The position numbers and the translations under genes were made by a program. Of a DNA stretch of 64,000 nt, positions 1-12,300 are shown one piece after another. This stretch comes from Primula veris. Taxonomy: Eukaryota > Streptophyta > Magnoliopsida > Ericales > Primulaceae. The first letter of the stretch is position 1, and every line of letters starts with the position of its first letter. The notes under the pieces were generated by a model. The model did not search any database and was not told the origin of the DNA. It was given only the letters and a program-made list of their open reading frames with translations. The stretch covers positions 34,210,702-34,274,701 of the forward strand of contig OY821743.1 of NCBI GenBank assembly GCA_963682055.1, in the 5' to 3' direction.

Positions 1-627
1 TGCTTCAACGGTTTAATGGATTTGGAAAGAAAGAAACAATAAGATGTTTGGGAATGCAAAATCGAGCCCCGACAATACTTTTCGTTTGATTGAATTTTTT
101 GTAGTGAATTGTATGAATAGATATGGAAAATTTAGTAATTTTTGTCGAGATAGGTTTTTGATTAGAGTGTGGAGACTAAGTTCCAAACTTGTTGTAATAT
201 AGCTCCGATTTTTCTCATGGTCGTGTAATCGCTTCGCCTCCGGGCAAGGCACCCCTTTTTATTATTAATATAGTTGGTCCGTTTAATTTTTTTTTAAAAA
301 AAGAAGTTATTAAAAACTACAATGCATAGAAAATCAAAAATTGCAACAAACCGCGCCTTTTCGGACCCTCTCCACCGTACTGACTCGACCGTCGGAGAGG
401 GAAATTCTGTGATCAACCTGGGCCCCATAATGTTTAGAATTTAAACAGGTAAATCATTTCAATTTTCTAGTATACAGTTTTGGTTATGTTACGACTTCTA
501 CCATACTTACAGAAACATATAATCAACGAGTATAACCAACTGCATAAATCTTGCATATACTTTTAAAGATATTTCTTTAAGGCACTAATTAAAATAAAAA
601 ATAAAAGCACTTCATTTTTTCCAAAAC
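1..627. other. Left-edge non-coding DNA
   Basis: AT-rich sequence with no convincing gene. The longest minus-strand reading frame (13-252) matches no family I recognise and is probably chance. Later exons of the DUF247 gene whose first exon lies at 1051-1253 would be expected here or beyond the left edge, but I could not identify any. Confidence 0.4.
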
Positions 628-1090
628 TTAGCAAACATTCCTTATTAATGCCCCAATATACTGCATGTCTACCCAACTAAATGCATAAAATAGATGCACA
701 GATGCACAGATGCACCACAATGAAGTTAAAGACTAAAACTTATAAAGTTTCAAAACATAGATCAACAAAAGGTCACCGAAACAGGTTAATCGTAAAATAA
801 ATATTGAAAAATAGTATTAACATAGCTAGTGAGGAAATCCTATAGAAATGTCCGTATGTCCCAGCTTATTTAGCAAACATCCCTAAGAATGTATTAATAT
901 ATAGCAACTTGCCCAAGTTCTAGTCTAGAATTCAATTCATCGCAATAAAGTTTACGAGTAACAAAACTCAAATTGTTTCAGAACATGGGACTTAACCAAA
1001 ATTCCTCAACAAAGTTAACCCTAAACATATATTGAAAAAATAATACTAACCTTTTGAGGAAATCCTGCAGAAACTTGAGCTTGAGGTCCT
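628..1090 (-). repeat. Tandem ~240-bp duplication spanning an exon end and splice donor
   Basis: Two diverged direct copies lie side by side. The motif ttagcaaacat occurs near 628 and again near 872. The block around 765-850, with gtttcaaaacata and then gaggaaatcc, is matched by the block around 975-1065, with gtttcagaacatg and then gaggaaatcc. On the minus strand the second block contains the end of the DUF247-like exon and its GTTAGT donor. The first block is a decayed copy of the same boundary. Confidence 0.6.
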
Positions 1091-1253
1091 CACCAGATCG
1101 AAACTCGGGTTTTTCATAATGAAAAGGTCCGAGGGAGACGGTCCTTGGAGTAAAAGCTCCTGGATTACGTGTACGGATCCTTAGTGGAACTCTGTAAATG
1201 CAATTGTCACATGAAAAAGCGGGTAACTTGCTCATTCGATCATGTAACGACAT
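1051..1253 (-). pseudogene. DUF247 (UPF0481) gene, first exon only
   Basis: The minus-strand frame from the ATG at 1253 has the typical start of plant DUF247 proteins: a CIYRVP motif, then NPGAFTPRTVSLGPFHY, then an acidic and lysine-rich stretch leading to FLQDFLKR. The frame reaches a plausible donor (AAAAG|GTTAGT, intron starting at 1050) after 67 codons plus two bases. DUF247 proteins are usually several hundred residues long, so this is only the N-terminal end. No C-terminal exons are visible in the remaining 1 kb, so it may be a truncated relic, or a gene with a long intron continuing off the window. DUF247 proteins are plant-specific, often membrane-anchored, and include self-incompatibility determinants in grasses. 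No specific function can be given here. Confidence 0.6.
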
Positions 1254-1730
1254 AATAACTTGCTCAGTTGTTTTTCACTCTACAGTTGGTTGGGCAGCCA
1301 TTGAAACGAGCAGTGAGCGGGAAAATATAAGATTTTGTTGATATACACTGCATATATATAAGAGTTGTATTGAAGATATTTTTAAATTATGATGTAAAGA
1401 TTAGGATTATGTTCATCATTTGGTTTGTTGTTATTGGGTTATTTGATTTGTTAAGATTTTATCTCGTTTCCATATTTATCTGCCTCATACAAACAGAATT
1501 ATATTAATCTTTTCTATTCTCTCACAAATTGGATATTAAAATGATATTTAAAGGGTTTGAATTTATTCACACACAAAAAATGGCATCGTCATAATCTTAT
1601 ACTTAGTTGCCCCTGCCTTAATCATGCCTTAATCATTGACACGTAAATATTTTGAATTAGTTTTCAAGATGACACCATGACCCTCCCAAGCTCGGCTTGT
1701 TTTACTAGACGATTTTTTTTCCAGACTCAC
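1254..1730. other. Intergenic, DUF247 5' flank and EXO70 3' flank
   Basis: AT-rich with no open frames of note. It should hold the promoter of the DUF247 fragment and the downstream flank of the EXO70 gene. No further element is recognised. Confidence 0.4.
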
Positions 1731-1736
1731 TTTATT
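1731..1736 (-). other. Poly(A) signal of EXO70 gene
   Basis: TTTATT on the plus strand reads AATAAA on the minus strand, 33 bp past the EXO70 stop codon. This is a normal position for a near-upstream polyadenylation element. Confidence 0.4.
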
Positions 1737-1768
1737 ATTTTCATGAACGGTTCGATTCATTTACAGCT

Positions 1769-4700
1769 TTAATCAACACTACTAGACTTGGACCTTCGAT
1801 AATCTCTCACCTCTCTCGGCCTATCCACCATCTCCGAATGCTGCTCCCCTGGTCCCCGGGTCTTCCGGTTGCTCCTTACCGCTGCTGCCGTCCCAAACAT
1901 CTGCACCACCGACCCCTCCACCTCAGCAGGCGTCGGATAACCACTCCTTGAATTCAAAACCAATGCGTATGTATTCACAAACTTCTTATAGGCGGGTAAT
2001 ACGTAACTAATTGTGGATTCTCGTATCTGTTCCCTCAGGTCAGAGTCGGGTATGGTGTAAGAGCTACGGTGTTTGAGTGACATGTCGTTGAGACCGTTCA
2101 TGAATGCGTCTATTTTGCCATGTGCTAAGGCTCCGCTTGCCTCTTTGTCTATTGATTTTGCCGCATCGGCTTCTATGGCTAGGATTTCCACTAGTGGTCC
2201 CCATGCTTGTTTTTGGTACAAGTATGCAGATTCCTCGGCTACTAGCTTGTACCTGCTTAAACAATTCATGTTACAAACTGAATTTATATTATGGATTGTT
2301 TGAATTGACATGATATGGTACAATTTCATGATTGATGTCTTGCAGCTTGCTTGGTAACATCGATAAATATATCTTCAGTTGCCATTATATTTCAATTTTA
2401 AAGGTTCCTTTTCATTTTAAATATTTGGTGCCGAAATCTATAAACAAATGATATACAGGTTTACCACGAACTTTGTAACCTCATATGCATAAAAGCACAA
2501 ACATGTTTGGAATCGTGAATACAAAGATACTCATATATAGACTTATAGTATGGCTAGCGTAGTATAAATAGATCAATCAGGAGAAATGGCATTATCATAT
2601 CACTGGAATGAATATTCTTGCTGATATTGGTCTGTCTTGTAAGCCTTGTAATCTAAGTAAATCATGAAGAATTTTCCTCGTTACCTCTGTACGTAATTTT
2701 TTTTTTTGTTGCTGAATTGTAGTGTTTTTATACCAATATCTTGCAGTCTGTTTGTTTTGGCAAACATTTCAATTTGCCTTTTTAGCTGCCATTTTTGGTT
2801 TTTCATTTCAAGGTTCTGTTTACACTTTTTATTTCTTGAACCAAACCAATTTTTTTGTTAGATTAGTTCTATTCAAAAATTACGCCAGAAACTTTATAAG
2901 TCACGTGTATATCGAAGCAGTAGTGATAGTTTTCTAACTTGAATGATATTCTGATGAAAAAAGTGCGAAGAGTACCTCTTCTTCATGTATTGATCTCCCA
3001 ACAGCTTCCCCAGCTTCGAGTTTTTGGTCCTCATGTAAATATACCAATTAGTATTCATCGATAGCACGTGAGAAAGCACTTTATCCTTAATATACCGGCT
3101 TTTCCTAGCTTCTATACTCCTCTGCAACGCTTCCAAAACATCCACAACAGCCTCTCTAAGCAAATTCTCCTCTGTCTCAAGTTTCGATAAGACCCCATTT
3201 TGCCACACTCTTCCCGTTTTGAGCACTTTTGCGATAGATATGGCGTGTGTATCACTTGAAAGGTTTCTTAAGTAATTTATTGTGTATCGGATCTGTTTGC
3301 ACAAAAAGGGTTAGCATCATGCAGAACAATTAACAAAGCTTGAAATCTCCTTCAATAATAATTATAATAAATATGTTGGACCTGTAAGGGAATCGAGCCA
3401 TCTAGAAGAGGAGGGTATGTATCTTGGTTTGCTTCGATCTGAAGAGAGAATTCCGAGAATGCCTTGCTGGCAGCGTGGATGAGGAGCTTCTCTAGTTCTG
3501 TATATCGGAGGCAAATATCTTTTCCGGCCTCACCTGCAGATTAAGTTTGATAAGTTGATTTGAGACCAGCTACTGAATCGTGTTTTAAAAGTAATCAGCG
3601 CTTGTTAGAGACTTATTGTACGGTTGCAGCTTTTAAGCTTCACTTTCTCGCTTTTTTCTTAGAATTTGGTATACGTTTGGTTGGTCGGATTTCAACTGAT
3701 ACTTTTCGGAAATTTGCCTTGAAAAAGCTAGAAGCATTAAGATGCAAACAAAATTCTTGCTTTTTTATGATACTAAAAAAGTCCTCATTTTTTGCTTGAA
3801 AGCTACAACCAATAATCTTTAGCCCTTAAAGTTTATGTTTACGTTTGAGATGATGATCATGAAAGTAACAAAAGACTCATATGCATGTCTCACGACATAT
3901 CAGCTAATATAATGACTAAATGTAGCGTGAAAAACATTTTTCGTCACTGGCTAGTTTCGTAAATAGAGCTAATAACTGTGACCAGTAAAAGATCTGATCA
4001 GATTGACAGCACAATCTAATAGTCATGTGACTACAAATACTCAATTTCTTACGATAACTCAATATTTAGAAGCAGGAAATTTTTTTCATTATTTTATTTT
4101 TGGTTTATTACCTTCAAACACTTCCGCAAACTCGACGTTCAAATTCTCTAACGACTCAAACATATCAAGAAGCTTAAATAACTTGTGGGGTTCGTTATTC
4201 CCCCTCGCAACCCCTTCCCCAAACCTGAAAAGCACAGCCATGATCTCATCATTTATTTTACAGACAAATTTGAGGTCGAAGATTGTAACATTCGACGTTT
4301 AGTTTTTACCATAATATTTTATGGTAAATTAAGTAAAACTAGATTCACAATATTACCTGAAAAACACGGCCATGATCTTATCAGCAATCTTGACAAAACA
4401 CTCGCGCCAAATCTGATTGTCCATTACATTTCCCATGATCTCATAGCTGAGATTCTTTTCGGCCACAAGCACTTTTCTGACTGCAAGTTCAAAGTGTTGG
4501 GTCCACAGAGTTATCGACGTTTCCAAATTTTCCCATTCCATTTCATCTATCTCTTCGGGAGTGTATGTACTTAAGTATTCAGGGTTTAGCCTCATAAGCG
4601 CTTTTGCTGCTCTTTTGTATCGTACCTGTTAAAATAACATATCCATCATATGATCAGATCATTTATTTCTGTCATATAGGTCGATGTTATGTATTTTAAC

Positions 4701-6128
4701 AGGAGATATTTAGCCAAAATGTCAGGCCAAAATATCAAAACGATCACTGCTATAGATTATCAGGTAGGAATACCAGATTCTGCCTTTTTTGATTGCTACG
4801 TTTAGCTCAGGTTTGTTTATTTTTGTATAAAATTGGACTTCATTTGCTGATGAGGTTTTAGCCTGTATTAGACAGCAACTCTCTCTCACTACCCAAACGG
4901 TCATGCTTGATGGTTTTCTAATGCGCTCTAGCGGATGATTTAGAAGTTATATGAATTTATTCATATGTAACTGATTTTAACGTGTATTTTGTTGCTTTTC
5001 TGTAATATTACCTTTATCAGTTATAATGAAAATTTTATAGTTAAAATCTGAGCTTTTCTGGGTGTTGGCCTAAATTAATTATAAGCATTAAGTTAGACAA
5101 ATATATAAACTTTATTCTCTCATAAACTAAAATTTTCAGCTTATATATATATATTATACTCTCAAAACGTTTTTATTGCGGTTTAATTATGGTATCCATA
5201 AAATTTTTGAAAGTATTTTTATGTATTTAATTTTTGTTTATGATTCCATGGACGGGGGCTCAAATCTTTATGGATCATACTAATGAAAATCTACCCATGT
5301 AATTAGCTATCATAAGTCCAAAATAGCTAACTCGATTTTCAGAAAGGATACCTTGACAAAAATGTCGATACATGTATCCAGGAAATCATTAGCAGCCAGA
5401 GTTTCCGAAATCTCTCTAAGCACATCAACCTCCAACTCATTCCCAAGCACGTACTCCGCCATGTCATCATCCACCACGTCATCGTCCTCAATATTCCCGT
5501 GCCTTAGTTCCAACAATATCCCCTCATATTCATCTTGAAGATTAAGCAAAGCCTCGTCTACTAACCCTTCAAACCTCATCACATCCTCGTTTTCGTATAG
5601 CGCTTTTATCGTATTCAGAGTCTCTCTCAGCCGTTGGATCTGATTCCTATCCGACGCTTTTGTCCTATTCAAGAATTCTATCACTTCTTGCAGTTTTTGT
5701 ATAGCAGGCTCAGAATCCTGACTGGTGAAACTTAAGGCCGAATTCAACTCATTGACACAATCTACGTACTTCTTCAAGCGCTTGAGTCTTTTCTGTGGAG
5801 AATTTTCGTTGGACAATTTTGAGGACAAGTCAATGAGCTTGAGGAGGAGGGACTCAGCTAGCTTGAAGCTGTCAAGGAGAACGAGAGCAGGAGAGACTTC
5901 CCGGTTTATACGCGTATCTAACATATTTGTAGGGACTCTTTCCAGGTTTTTATCCATGAATAGGTCCGTTTCACTCGAGGTTCTTATGAGGATTTTGAGT
6001 TCTGAACAAGCCGATTCTAGCCTGGTTATAAGTACTTGGACGTCTTTTTTTGCCTCCATGGATTGTAACCGATCAGGCGAGAGAGGGAATGAGAGCAATG
6101 TCGCAAGAGAAGTCCGAGGATTGGGCAT
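1769..6128 (-). CDS. Exocyst subunit EXO70 family protein, six exons
   Basis: Exons on the minus strand are 6128-5352, 4625-4357, 4224-4112, 3533-3382, 3292-2976 and 2252-1769. They join in frame to 703 codons plus stop, and all introns are GT-AG. The product is a full-length EXO70, the plasma-membrane-tethering subunit of the exocyst complex for secretory vesicles. Residues 1-250 form the helical N-terminal region with an acidic loop (IEDDDVVDDD). From about residue 260 comes the conserved EXO70 C-terminal domain, with KIMAVFFRFGEG, LLDMFESL, EAGKDICLRYTELEKLL, the DGSIPLQIRYTINYL segment, NTNWYIYMRT, LLGDQYMKK and YKLVAEESAYLYQ. The start at 6128 gives 23 residues before a second Met at residue 24, which could also be used. 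Five introns are unusual, because most plant EXO70 genes outside the EXO70A clade have few or none. The subfamily is unassigned. EXO70I, linked to arbuscular mycorrhiza, is only a possibility. Confidence 0.93.
4224..4383 (-). repeat. 28-bp duplication bracketing EXO70 intron 2
   Basis: Plus-strand 4356-4383 (the end of exon 2) and 4224-4251 (the 3' end of intron 2 plus the first base of exon 3) agree at 25 of 28 positions; both begin cctgaaaa and continue through gccatgatct to atca. The copies are exactly one intron length apart (132 bp). The first supplies the CAG|GT donor context and the second supplies the TTTTCAG acceptor. Confidence 0.85.
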
Positions 6129-7007
6129 GAGTAGTATTGATCATATAGTTATATTTGTCCACTTTTTTGGTAATACTTATTTTTAGGATTTGCGTGTTTT
6201 CTAAGCTAATATAAAATGTCACAAAGCGGCAGTGCAGATTTATCAATGAGAAAAATAAACAAAGTGTACAAAAAATGAATTCAAACTAACAAAGAATCAA
6301 CAAATGGCGTTTTCTAAGCTGAGATTTGGACAGGATTTAGCTAAAGGATATTTCAAATAATGTCGATCTCATAGAAACCGATTATGAACAACTTTTATAT
6401 TCTAGTGTACATTATACTGTACATGTTTTTATGCATATACGTCATAAAAAATATTTTAAAATATTAGCATGCAGTTCATGAGAACCTGTCCATGTGTGAC
6501 AAAATTAAAAGTACTGTTTCTACATTAGGGATGTTTTTATTCATCTACTTCAATTAGTACGAAAGTATAATCATCTTAGTCGCTACCTTTCAAACGAATA
6601 AAGCTAAATAGACAGAACTTTTGGAACCGATTTTTAAATATACGTTTGTGTCTTTTTTGTTAGGAAAATGTACCGTACGTAGCTAGGGGAAAGTATATTA
6701 ATCTGGCCGGTTCATGTTAATTAGAGTCGGACGAGGACGATTTCAAAAGAATATAGAAATGTCAGCGTCCGACTAATCAGCCAATCCAAGTTTAGTTTTG
6801 TAATTCTGATACTCTTATTTTTGTTGACTAAATAGTTTTAAAAAACTCTTCGAGGATATTAAAATTGGCATTTCCAAAAATACATTTCATAAAATCAAAA
6901 AAAAAAAAAAATTCTAAAACACTTGCAATAAGATCTTTAACTTTTAAAAATTCTCATAATTTAAAAAGAATTGATCTGGATCACTACTGTCTGTGAGTAT
7001 ATAGAAT

Positions 7008-7314
7008 CACTACTAAAAATAATCTTGTCCCTAAATCTAATGTTTATGGACTAAAATTAGAAAAATAATTGTCTATAAAGACAATCCGGTACCAACATAA
7101 GGAAACAATTTAAATGTGTCCCCAAATGTATTTTGAGACAATTAAATTTCTCATTAAGTTGTTATGTGATTGTCGTCCTTATAAATTAGATTTGGAGATA
7201 AAAAAATTATTTTTATCCTTGAAAAAATAGTTTTGTTCCCAAGTGATACCATTTAGACATAAATTTTGATTGTCTCTAAATAATTTGTCTCTAAACCCTA
7301 CTTTGGTTATAGTG
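7008..7314. mobile_element. CACTA-type MITE with AAT target duplication
   Basis: The element begins CACTACTAAAAATAA and ends TTGGTTATAGTG, so its tips are CACTA and TAGTG. AAT lies immediately outside both ends, which is the 3-bp target duplication expected for CACTA (En/Spm) transposition. The interior repeats ttgtct(c/a)taaa motifs and codes for nothing. A related but more decayed element may lie at 26370-26812. Confidence 0.7.
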
Positions 7315-7699
7315 AATCATAGGTCATATAATATAAACTCAATCAATTGGTAAGAATCAGATTATTTCAAAAGTAGTATATATAGGAGGCTTTTCCATTA
7401 AAGAGTCTTAGTTCTAAGATTATAAATTTGGACGGGATTGTGTCGAGATTAGAAAACTAAGAAAAGACACCCACACTTGTAATGTAGATATTATGAATAA
7501 AAACTCAACATGACTTTTTAAATAGACATATTTTTTTATCATTTGAAGTTCCGACTACATATATATAAATAGTCCGGACATTAAAATGAAGTTAAACACG
7601 TATTTTATGACTCCTACAAGACTTCATATCCGATCAGACACAAAAGTAAATTAAACCAAACAAAGCCACATACACAATTTTTTAAAAGTCGCAAGGTGG

Positions 7700-8402
7700 G
7701 TTTAAAATGGAAATCGGTCGCCTAGTTCTTAGTCTTGCCTAATCAATTAGGGTTTTAATCTATGACTAAACACATCACGTACTAGTACTAATAGAGTTAT
7801 TTAAAATTGGAAAAGTCTAAGTGAGTAACAAATAACCACTACTAATTGGTTAAGCAGGTATATTATTGTTTATTTCAGTTGGTCTTTTATAATTATTCAC
7901 TAATAAAATTTATATAAATTGAATAAATTAGATGCACAATCTTGATAAAGCAAAACTCTTTTGCTAACGAGGGTCTCAGACATCGTTTAACCATTGAATA
8001 CATTTCCAAATTTAAATAACATCCAATACAAATATTATGACATTTATATCATAACATTATTGCATTACCAAATTTATGTATATAATTTACTTAAGTTATG
8101 AAAATTTTATTAATGAATCACTATAAATAACATTGATCTTTTACCAAAGTCATAATATTATGATATAAATACAATAATAGATGGATTTAACACCAAAATC
8201 GGTCTCCTAAATCCTATTCCTGCATAAGTTAGCTTAATTCCGCCTTATCTATTAGGCTTTTAAACTACGAGTAAACTCTTTAAAACATATCACATACTAA
8301 TGGAGTTATTTAAAATTGCAAAGGTCTAACCAATAACCATTACTAATTGGTTAAGCATGTATGGTATTATTTATTGTAATTGGTCTTTTATAATTACTCA
8401 GA
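7700..8402. repeat. Direct duplication, ~210 bp units
   Basis: Positions 7700-7910 and 8195-8402 are diverged direct copies. Shared landmarks are gagttatttaaaatt, actaattggttaagca and attggtcttttataatta. The downstream flank of the second copy is displaced by the MITE at 8401-8802 and resumes as ttattaataaaattt. Both copies start with a short relic of the ggtcgcctag-type repeat also found in the F-box intron. Confidence 0.65.
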
Positions 8403-8802
8403 GTATCTACAATAGTTGTGTTAATTTTAACAATATTAATTTTGACAAATCATTATTTAATTGCATGTTAAATGACACATGTGTAACTTAAATTTAACAT
8501 TTAATAACAAAATTATCTAATTTTAATTAAAATTAATTATTAATTGAAATCTCATTAATTAATCATTTTGTAAATCCCACTAGAACTAAAATAGTAATAG
8601 TTGAAATAGAGTTCACGTTCAAATTAATGATATTTTGCTACATCATCAATTAACAACATTAAAAATATTGTTATAAATAACAACTTTTTTAACATCTATA
8701 AATATAACACATGATTTAACATAACTAATAGAGACAAAAAATGATATTTTTAGCAAACTATTTTAGTTATCGATAGAGATAACAACACTATTGTAGATTC
8801 TC
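8401..8802. mobile_element. MITE with GAGTATCTACAATAG inverted termini
   Basis: The left end gagtatctacaatag and the right end ctattgtagattctc are inverted repeats differing at one position. The uninterrupted sister sequence near 7900-7910 acts as an empty site. The exact target duplication is unclear, because the flanks attact and ttatt are diverged. The termini resemble the common plant family with GAGCATCTCCAATGG-like ends. Confidence 0.65.
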
Positions 8803-8930
8803 TTATTAATAAAATTTTCATGCACAAATTGGATGAACCCGATACATGTAATCTCACGCACCTGTCCGCATAAGTGTATCAAATGTTTATTTCCTTAATT
8901 TTTTTTTTTTATAAGATTATATAAAATATA

Positions 8931-9104
8931 CACTACAAAATAATGTTTGAGTGAGAGCTAAAAGCTCTCACAAGACTGTCGCTAATTTAAAAAGTTGTCA
9001 CAAATCTGTCGCAAATTGACTAAACTGTCACAAATCCGTCATAAAAACCGTCGCTAATAAGATCATAATAAAAAATACCGTCACTAATCCCGTCCCTATT
9101 TGGG
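8931..9104. mobile_element. Half-copy of a CACTACAAAA element
   Basis: It starts CACTACAAAATAATGTTTGA and continues with repeated ctgtcgc/ccgtcac motifs to tcccgtccctatttggg. It aligns with the right arm of the palindromic element at 21797-22138 but lacks the opposing arm. A T-run of about 24 follows. Confidence 0.55.
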
Positions 9105-9240
9105 TTTTTTTTTTTTTTTTTTTTTAAATAGGGGCAAGAGATTTATAATTTAATCAAATTTAGAAAATTGAACCAAATACTAAATTAAATTCTTATTTAA
9201 TCCCCATTTCAGATTCCGATCCCCTTTCATTTCACCGCTT

Positions 9241-9382
9241 CAACAAAACAGACGCATAGATACACACAAAACACACACATAGATACACACACAGTAGACA
9301 CAAAACACACACACATAGATACAAAACACACACAAAACACAGTAGATACACATAGATAGATACACATAGATAGATACATAGT
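9241..9382 (+). promoter_or_regulatory. CA-rich 5' leader of the F-box gene
   Basis: Simple-sequence DNA built from acacacaca, catagataca and acaaaacacac motifs runs directly up to the ATG at 9383. It probably forms most of the 5' UTR. No clear TATA box was identified, and the T-run at 9105-9125 lies upstream. Confidence 0.4.
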
Positions 9383-12300
9383 ATGTCAGAAACGAGGTCA
9401 TTTAACTCGTTACCAGAAGAGATACAATTATCAATCCTATCGCTCCTAACACCGCAACAAATCTTCTCCTCTTTCGCTTACACTTCCAAACTCTCCCTCT
9501 CTCTATGCCGTTCCGATACCAAACTCTGGCTCTCTTTATGCCACCGCAGGTTCGGTTCCAAAACCAATATCCTTAAGTGGGTTCGCCGTGGAGTTACTTA
9601 CAGGTGCCTGTATCGGGTTTTGTCCGAGTACCAAGGTCTTATCGGGTTCTGGAGACGTAGCGGACAGGTTACATTCATTATAGTTTTTTATAATTGTTCC
9701 TTAGTTGTTGTGTTAAACAGAATGACGGAATTGCAGTCACGCTTTTTCACCTATCACGATGTGACTGTAATTTCGTCAGGATCCATCTAAAATAGACCCC
9801 AAATGTGAGATGACTGCCATTTCGTCGATTATTGCTATCGTATTCTTACTTGAGCGGAAATTGGTAGGTAGGTTGAGACCTGAATTGGTAAAAATTAAAG
9901 CTTGGGTACTAAATTGTTAAAAAGCCAATTATACATGGTACTTAACAGTTTTTTCTCCAAAAGTTGCAAGGCGGAAGTTGGTCGCCTAGCGCCTAATTCT
10001 ACCTATTCACAGACTAACCCGCTTAATCCCGCCTAATTCCGCCTATTCACAGAATAATCCGCTTAATCCGGACTAATTCTGCCATTTTACAGACTAGTCC
10101 GCTTAGTTATGCCTGATCTATTAGGCTTCTAGCTCCGCCTACCTTTAGAATACTGAAATAATGTACCCTTTTCTTCAAATTTGCGACTTTGTTGGGTTTA
10201 ATAAGGGTATGAATCTCTCATCGGATTTTGGTGTCGTTGCGGGCAGGTTTATCCTTTTCGTTTTGTGTTTTATTTATTGTACTGTTATTTGTAGCGACTG
10301 TTACTTGATTAGCCCAGGTTTATGTTTTTTTTTTTAAATAGTTTAATTAGTTTTTGAACAGTTTATCATGTTCCTTGGTTGTTATTGGAGCGAAAAGACT
10401 ATAATTCAAAGAATTTGAACAAATTTGCTGTAAAAAGTGCAATGTTCTAAAAGTCGCAAGGCGGATTTTAGGCGGGAATTGGTCGCCCGCCTAATTCTGC
10501 CTATTCACAAAATAATCTGATTAATCCTGCCTACTCTACTAGGCTTCTAGGTCTCACCTACCGCCTAGGCTCGCCTTTTAGAACACTGAAAAATGTAACT
10601 TTTTATTCAAATTTGTCACTTTGTCGGATTTAGTAAGAGTATGAATCTCCCATCAAATTCTGGCTTCATAGCGGACAGGTTTATTCGTTTTTTTTGCTGT
10701 TTTTTTTTATATATTTCAATGTTATTTGTAGTGACTGAGGCTTGATTAGCTAAGGGAGGGTCAGGGAGTGATTTTTTTATATCTATTTAATTTAATAGTA
10801 ATGATATATGTAGAGACTTTTGACACACTACCATTATAGAGACTAAGTGAGAGCCCCTATCAAAGTACACTAAAATACAAGAAGTTTTCTGTTATTTATT
10901 TTTAGTAGTTTTTTGTAGTGACTGTAACATGTTTGTGTAGGAGAATGGATGATATTGGTTATTAAAGAGCCAAAAGAGTAATAAAAAGGGTTCAAAGAAA
11001 TATTTTTTTTCAACAAATTTGTGCCTTTATCGAATTTTCTAAGAGTAGGAATCGCTTATTGGATTCTGGTCAGAAGCAGACAGGTCTAAGTTTTTTTTGT
11101 TATTTAATTTTTTAATTGCCTTTTGTAGCGACTGTGACACTGTATGGCTAGAGGAATGGCTGATAATCGTTATTAAGGGAGCCAAAAGACTAAAAATATA
11201 ACAGGAAATAAAAAAATGTTTCTTTATCACTTTTGCACCTTTATTGGACTTTACCGGAGTATGAATTGCTTATTTTTCTGGCGACGGAGCATGTTAGTGG
11301 AATATCGAGCTTTTGGATAATTACTATGGTTTATTTATCCATATTGTGGGGAAATGCTAAATTTTATAGATTTTATCAAAATACATAGAAATTTCTTTTA
11401 TCTTTTCATGGAGGCTATTATGAAAAAGTTGGGTTGGGGCTAATTTTTTGGGATATTCATTTGTATCCTTGTATAAAACTAGAAATCACTCATTGGATTC
11501 TGGCGCCGCCGCAGCAGGCAAGCTTATGGTTTTTGTTATTTTTTTCAATTGTTTTTTGTAGTGACCGTGACTTGGTTTTCTTATGGGAGTGGCTGAAGTT
11601 AGTGTTGGGAGTTTAGGCTATACTTCAAAGATTGTGACTAAAGTTCACGGAAGCGATGTGTTGCCAACTAGTTCGTCCCCAGTCTTTTGTTAATTATTTT
11701 GTTATTATGCCAGGTGTTTTACCTTTTTTTATTATTTATTTTGAGTTGCGTTTGTGACTGTGACTTGATTGATATTAGTTATTAGGGGAGCCAAAAGTCT
11801 ATAAATAGAACGGTAAGGAAAATGGTGCCTTAGCGGACAGGCTCATACTTTATACTTCATTAATGATGCATGCATTTATGAGTTTTTCGTAATTGTGTAG
11901 TTTATTTGCCATTGTTTTGTTCATGATTAGGAGCTTATGTTCATATACTGAAGACTGAAGACTGAAGAGTCAATAAAGATGATGCTTTGTTTAGTTGCAC
12001 CTTTTAAGTCATTTCTCATTGGCTTTGTTTTTCTTATAAATCGTCTGCATATAGCTAAAATTGCTTTTCTGGATTTTGGGTTGATAGAGCTAGAAGCTTG
12101 TAGCTGAAAGAACCCAGCTTATTTCCCAACCTCAAGAAAACAGCTTATTTACGAAGTATGTACCAGCTTTTTGTAGCGACTTGATTTGTTTAGGGGAAAG
12201 GCTGATATTAGTTGTTAGGGGGGACAAAAGACTACATATTAAAGATTTGACTTAAATCGGTAAAAAATTGTACGTTTCTCATCATATTAGTGACGTCAGA

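Larger units (their letters stand above)
6129..9240. other. Intergenic, MITE-rich, no gene
   Basis: This region holds the EXO70 promoter on its left. No coding frame is supported. It contains a CACTA-type MITE, a direct duplication interrupted by another MITE, and a half-copy of a CACTA-like palindromic element, each listed separately. The rest is AT-rich sequence with short A and T runs. Confidence 0.5.
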
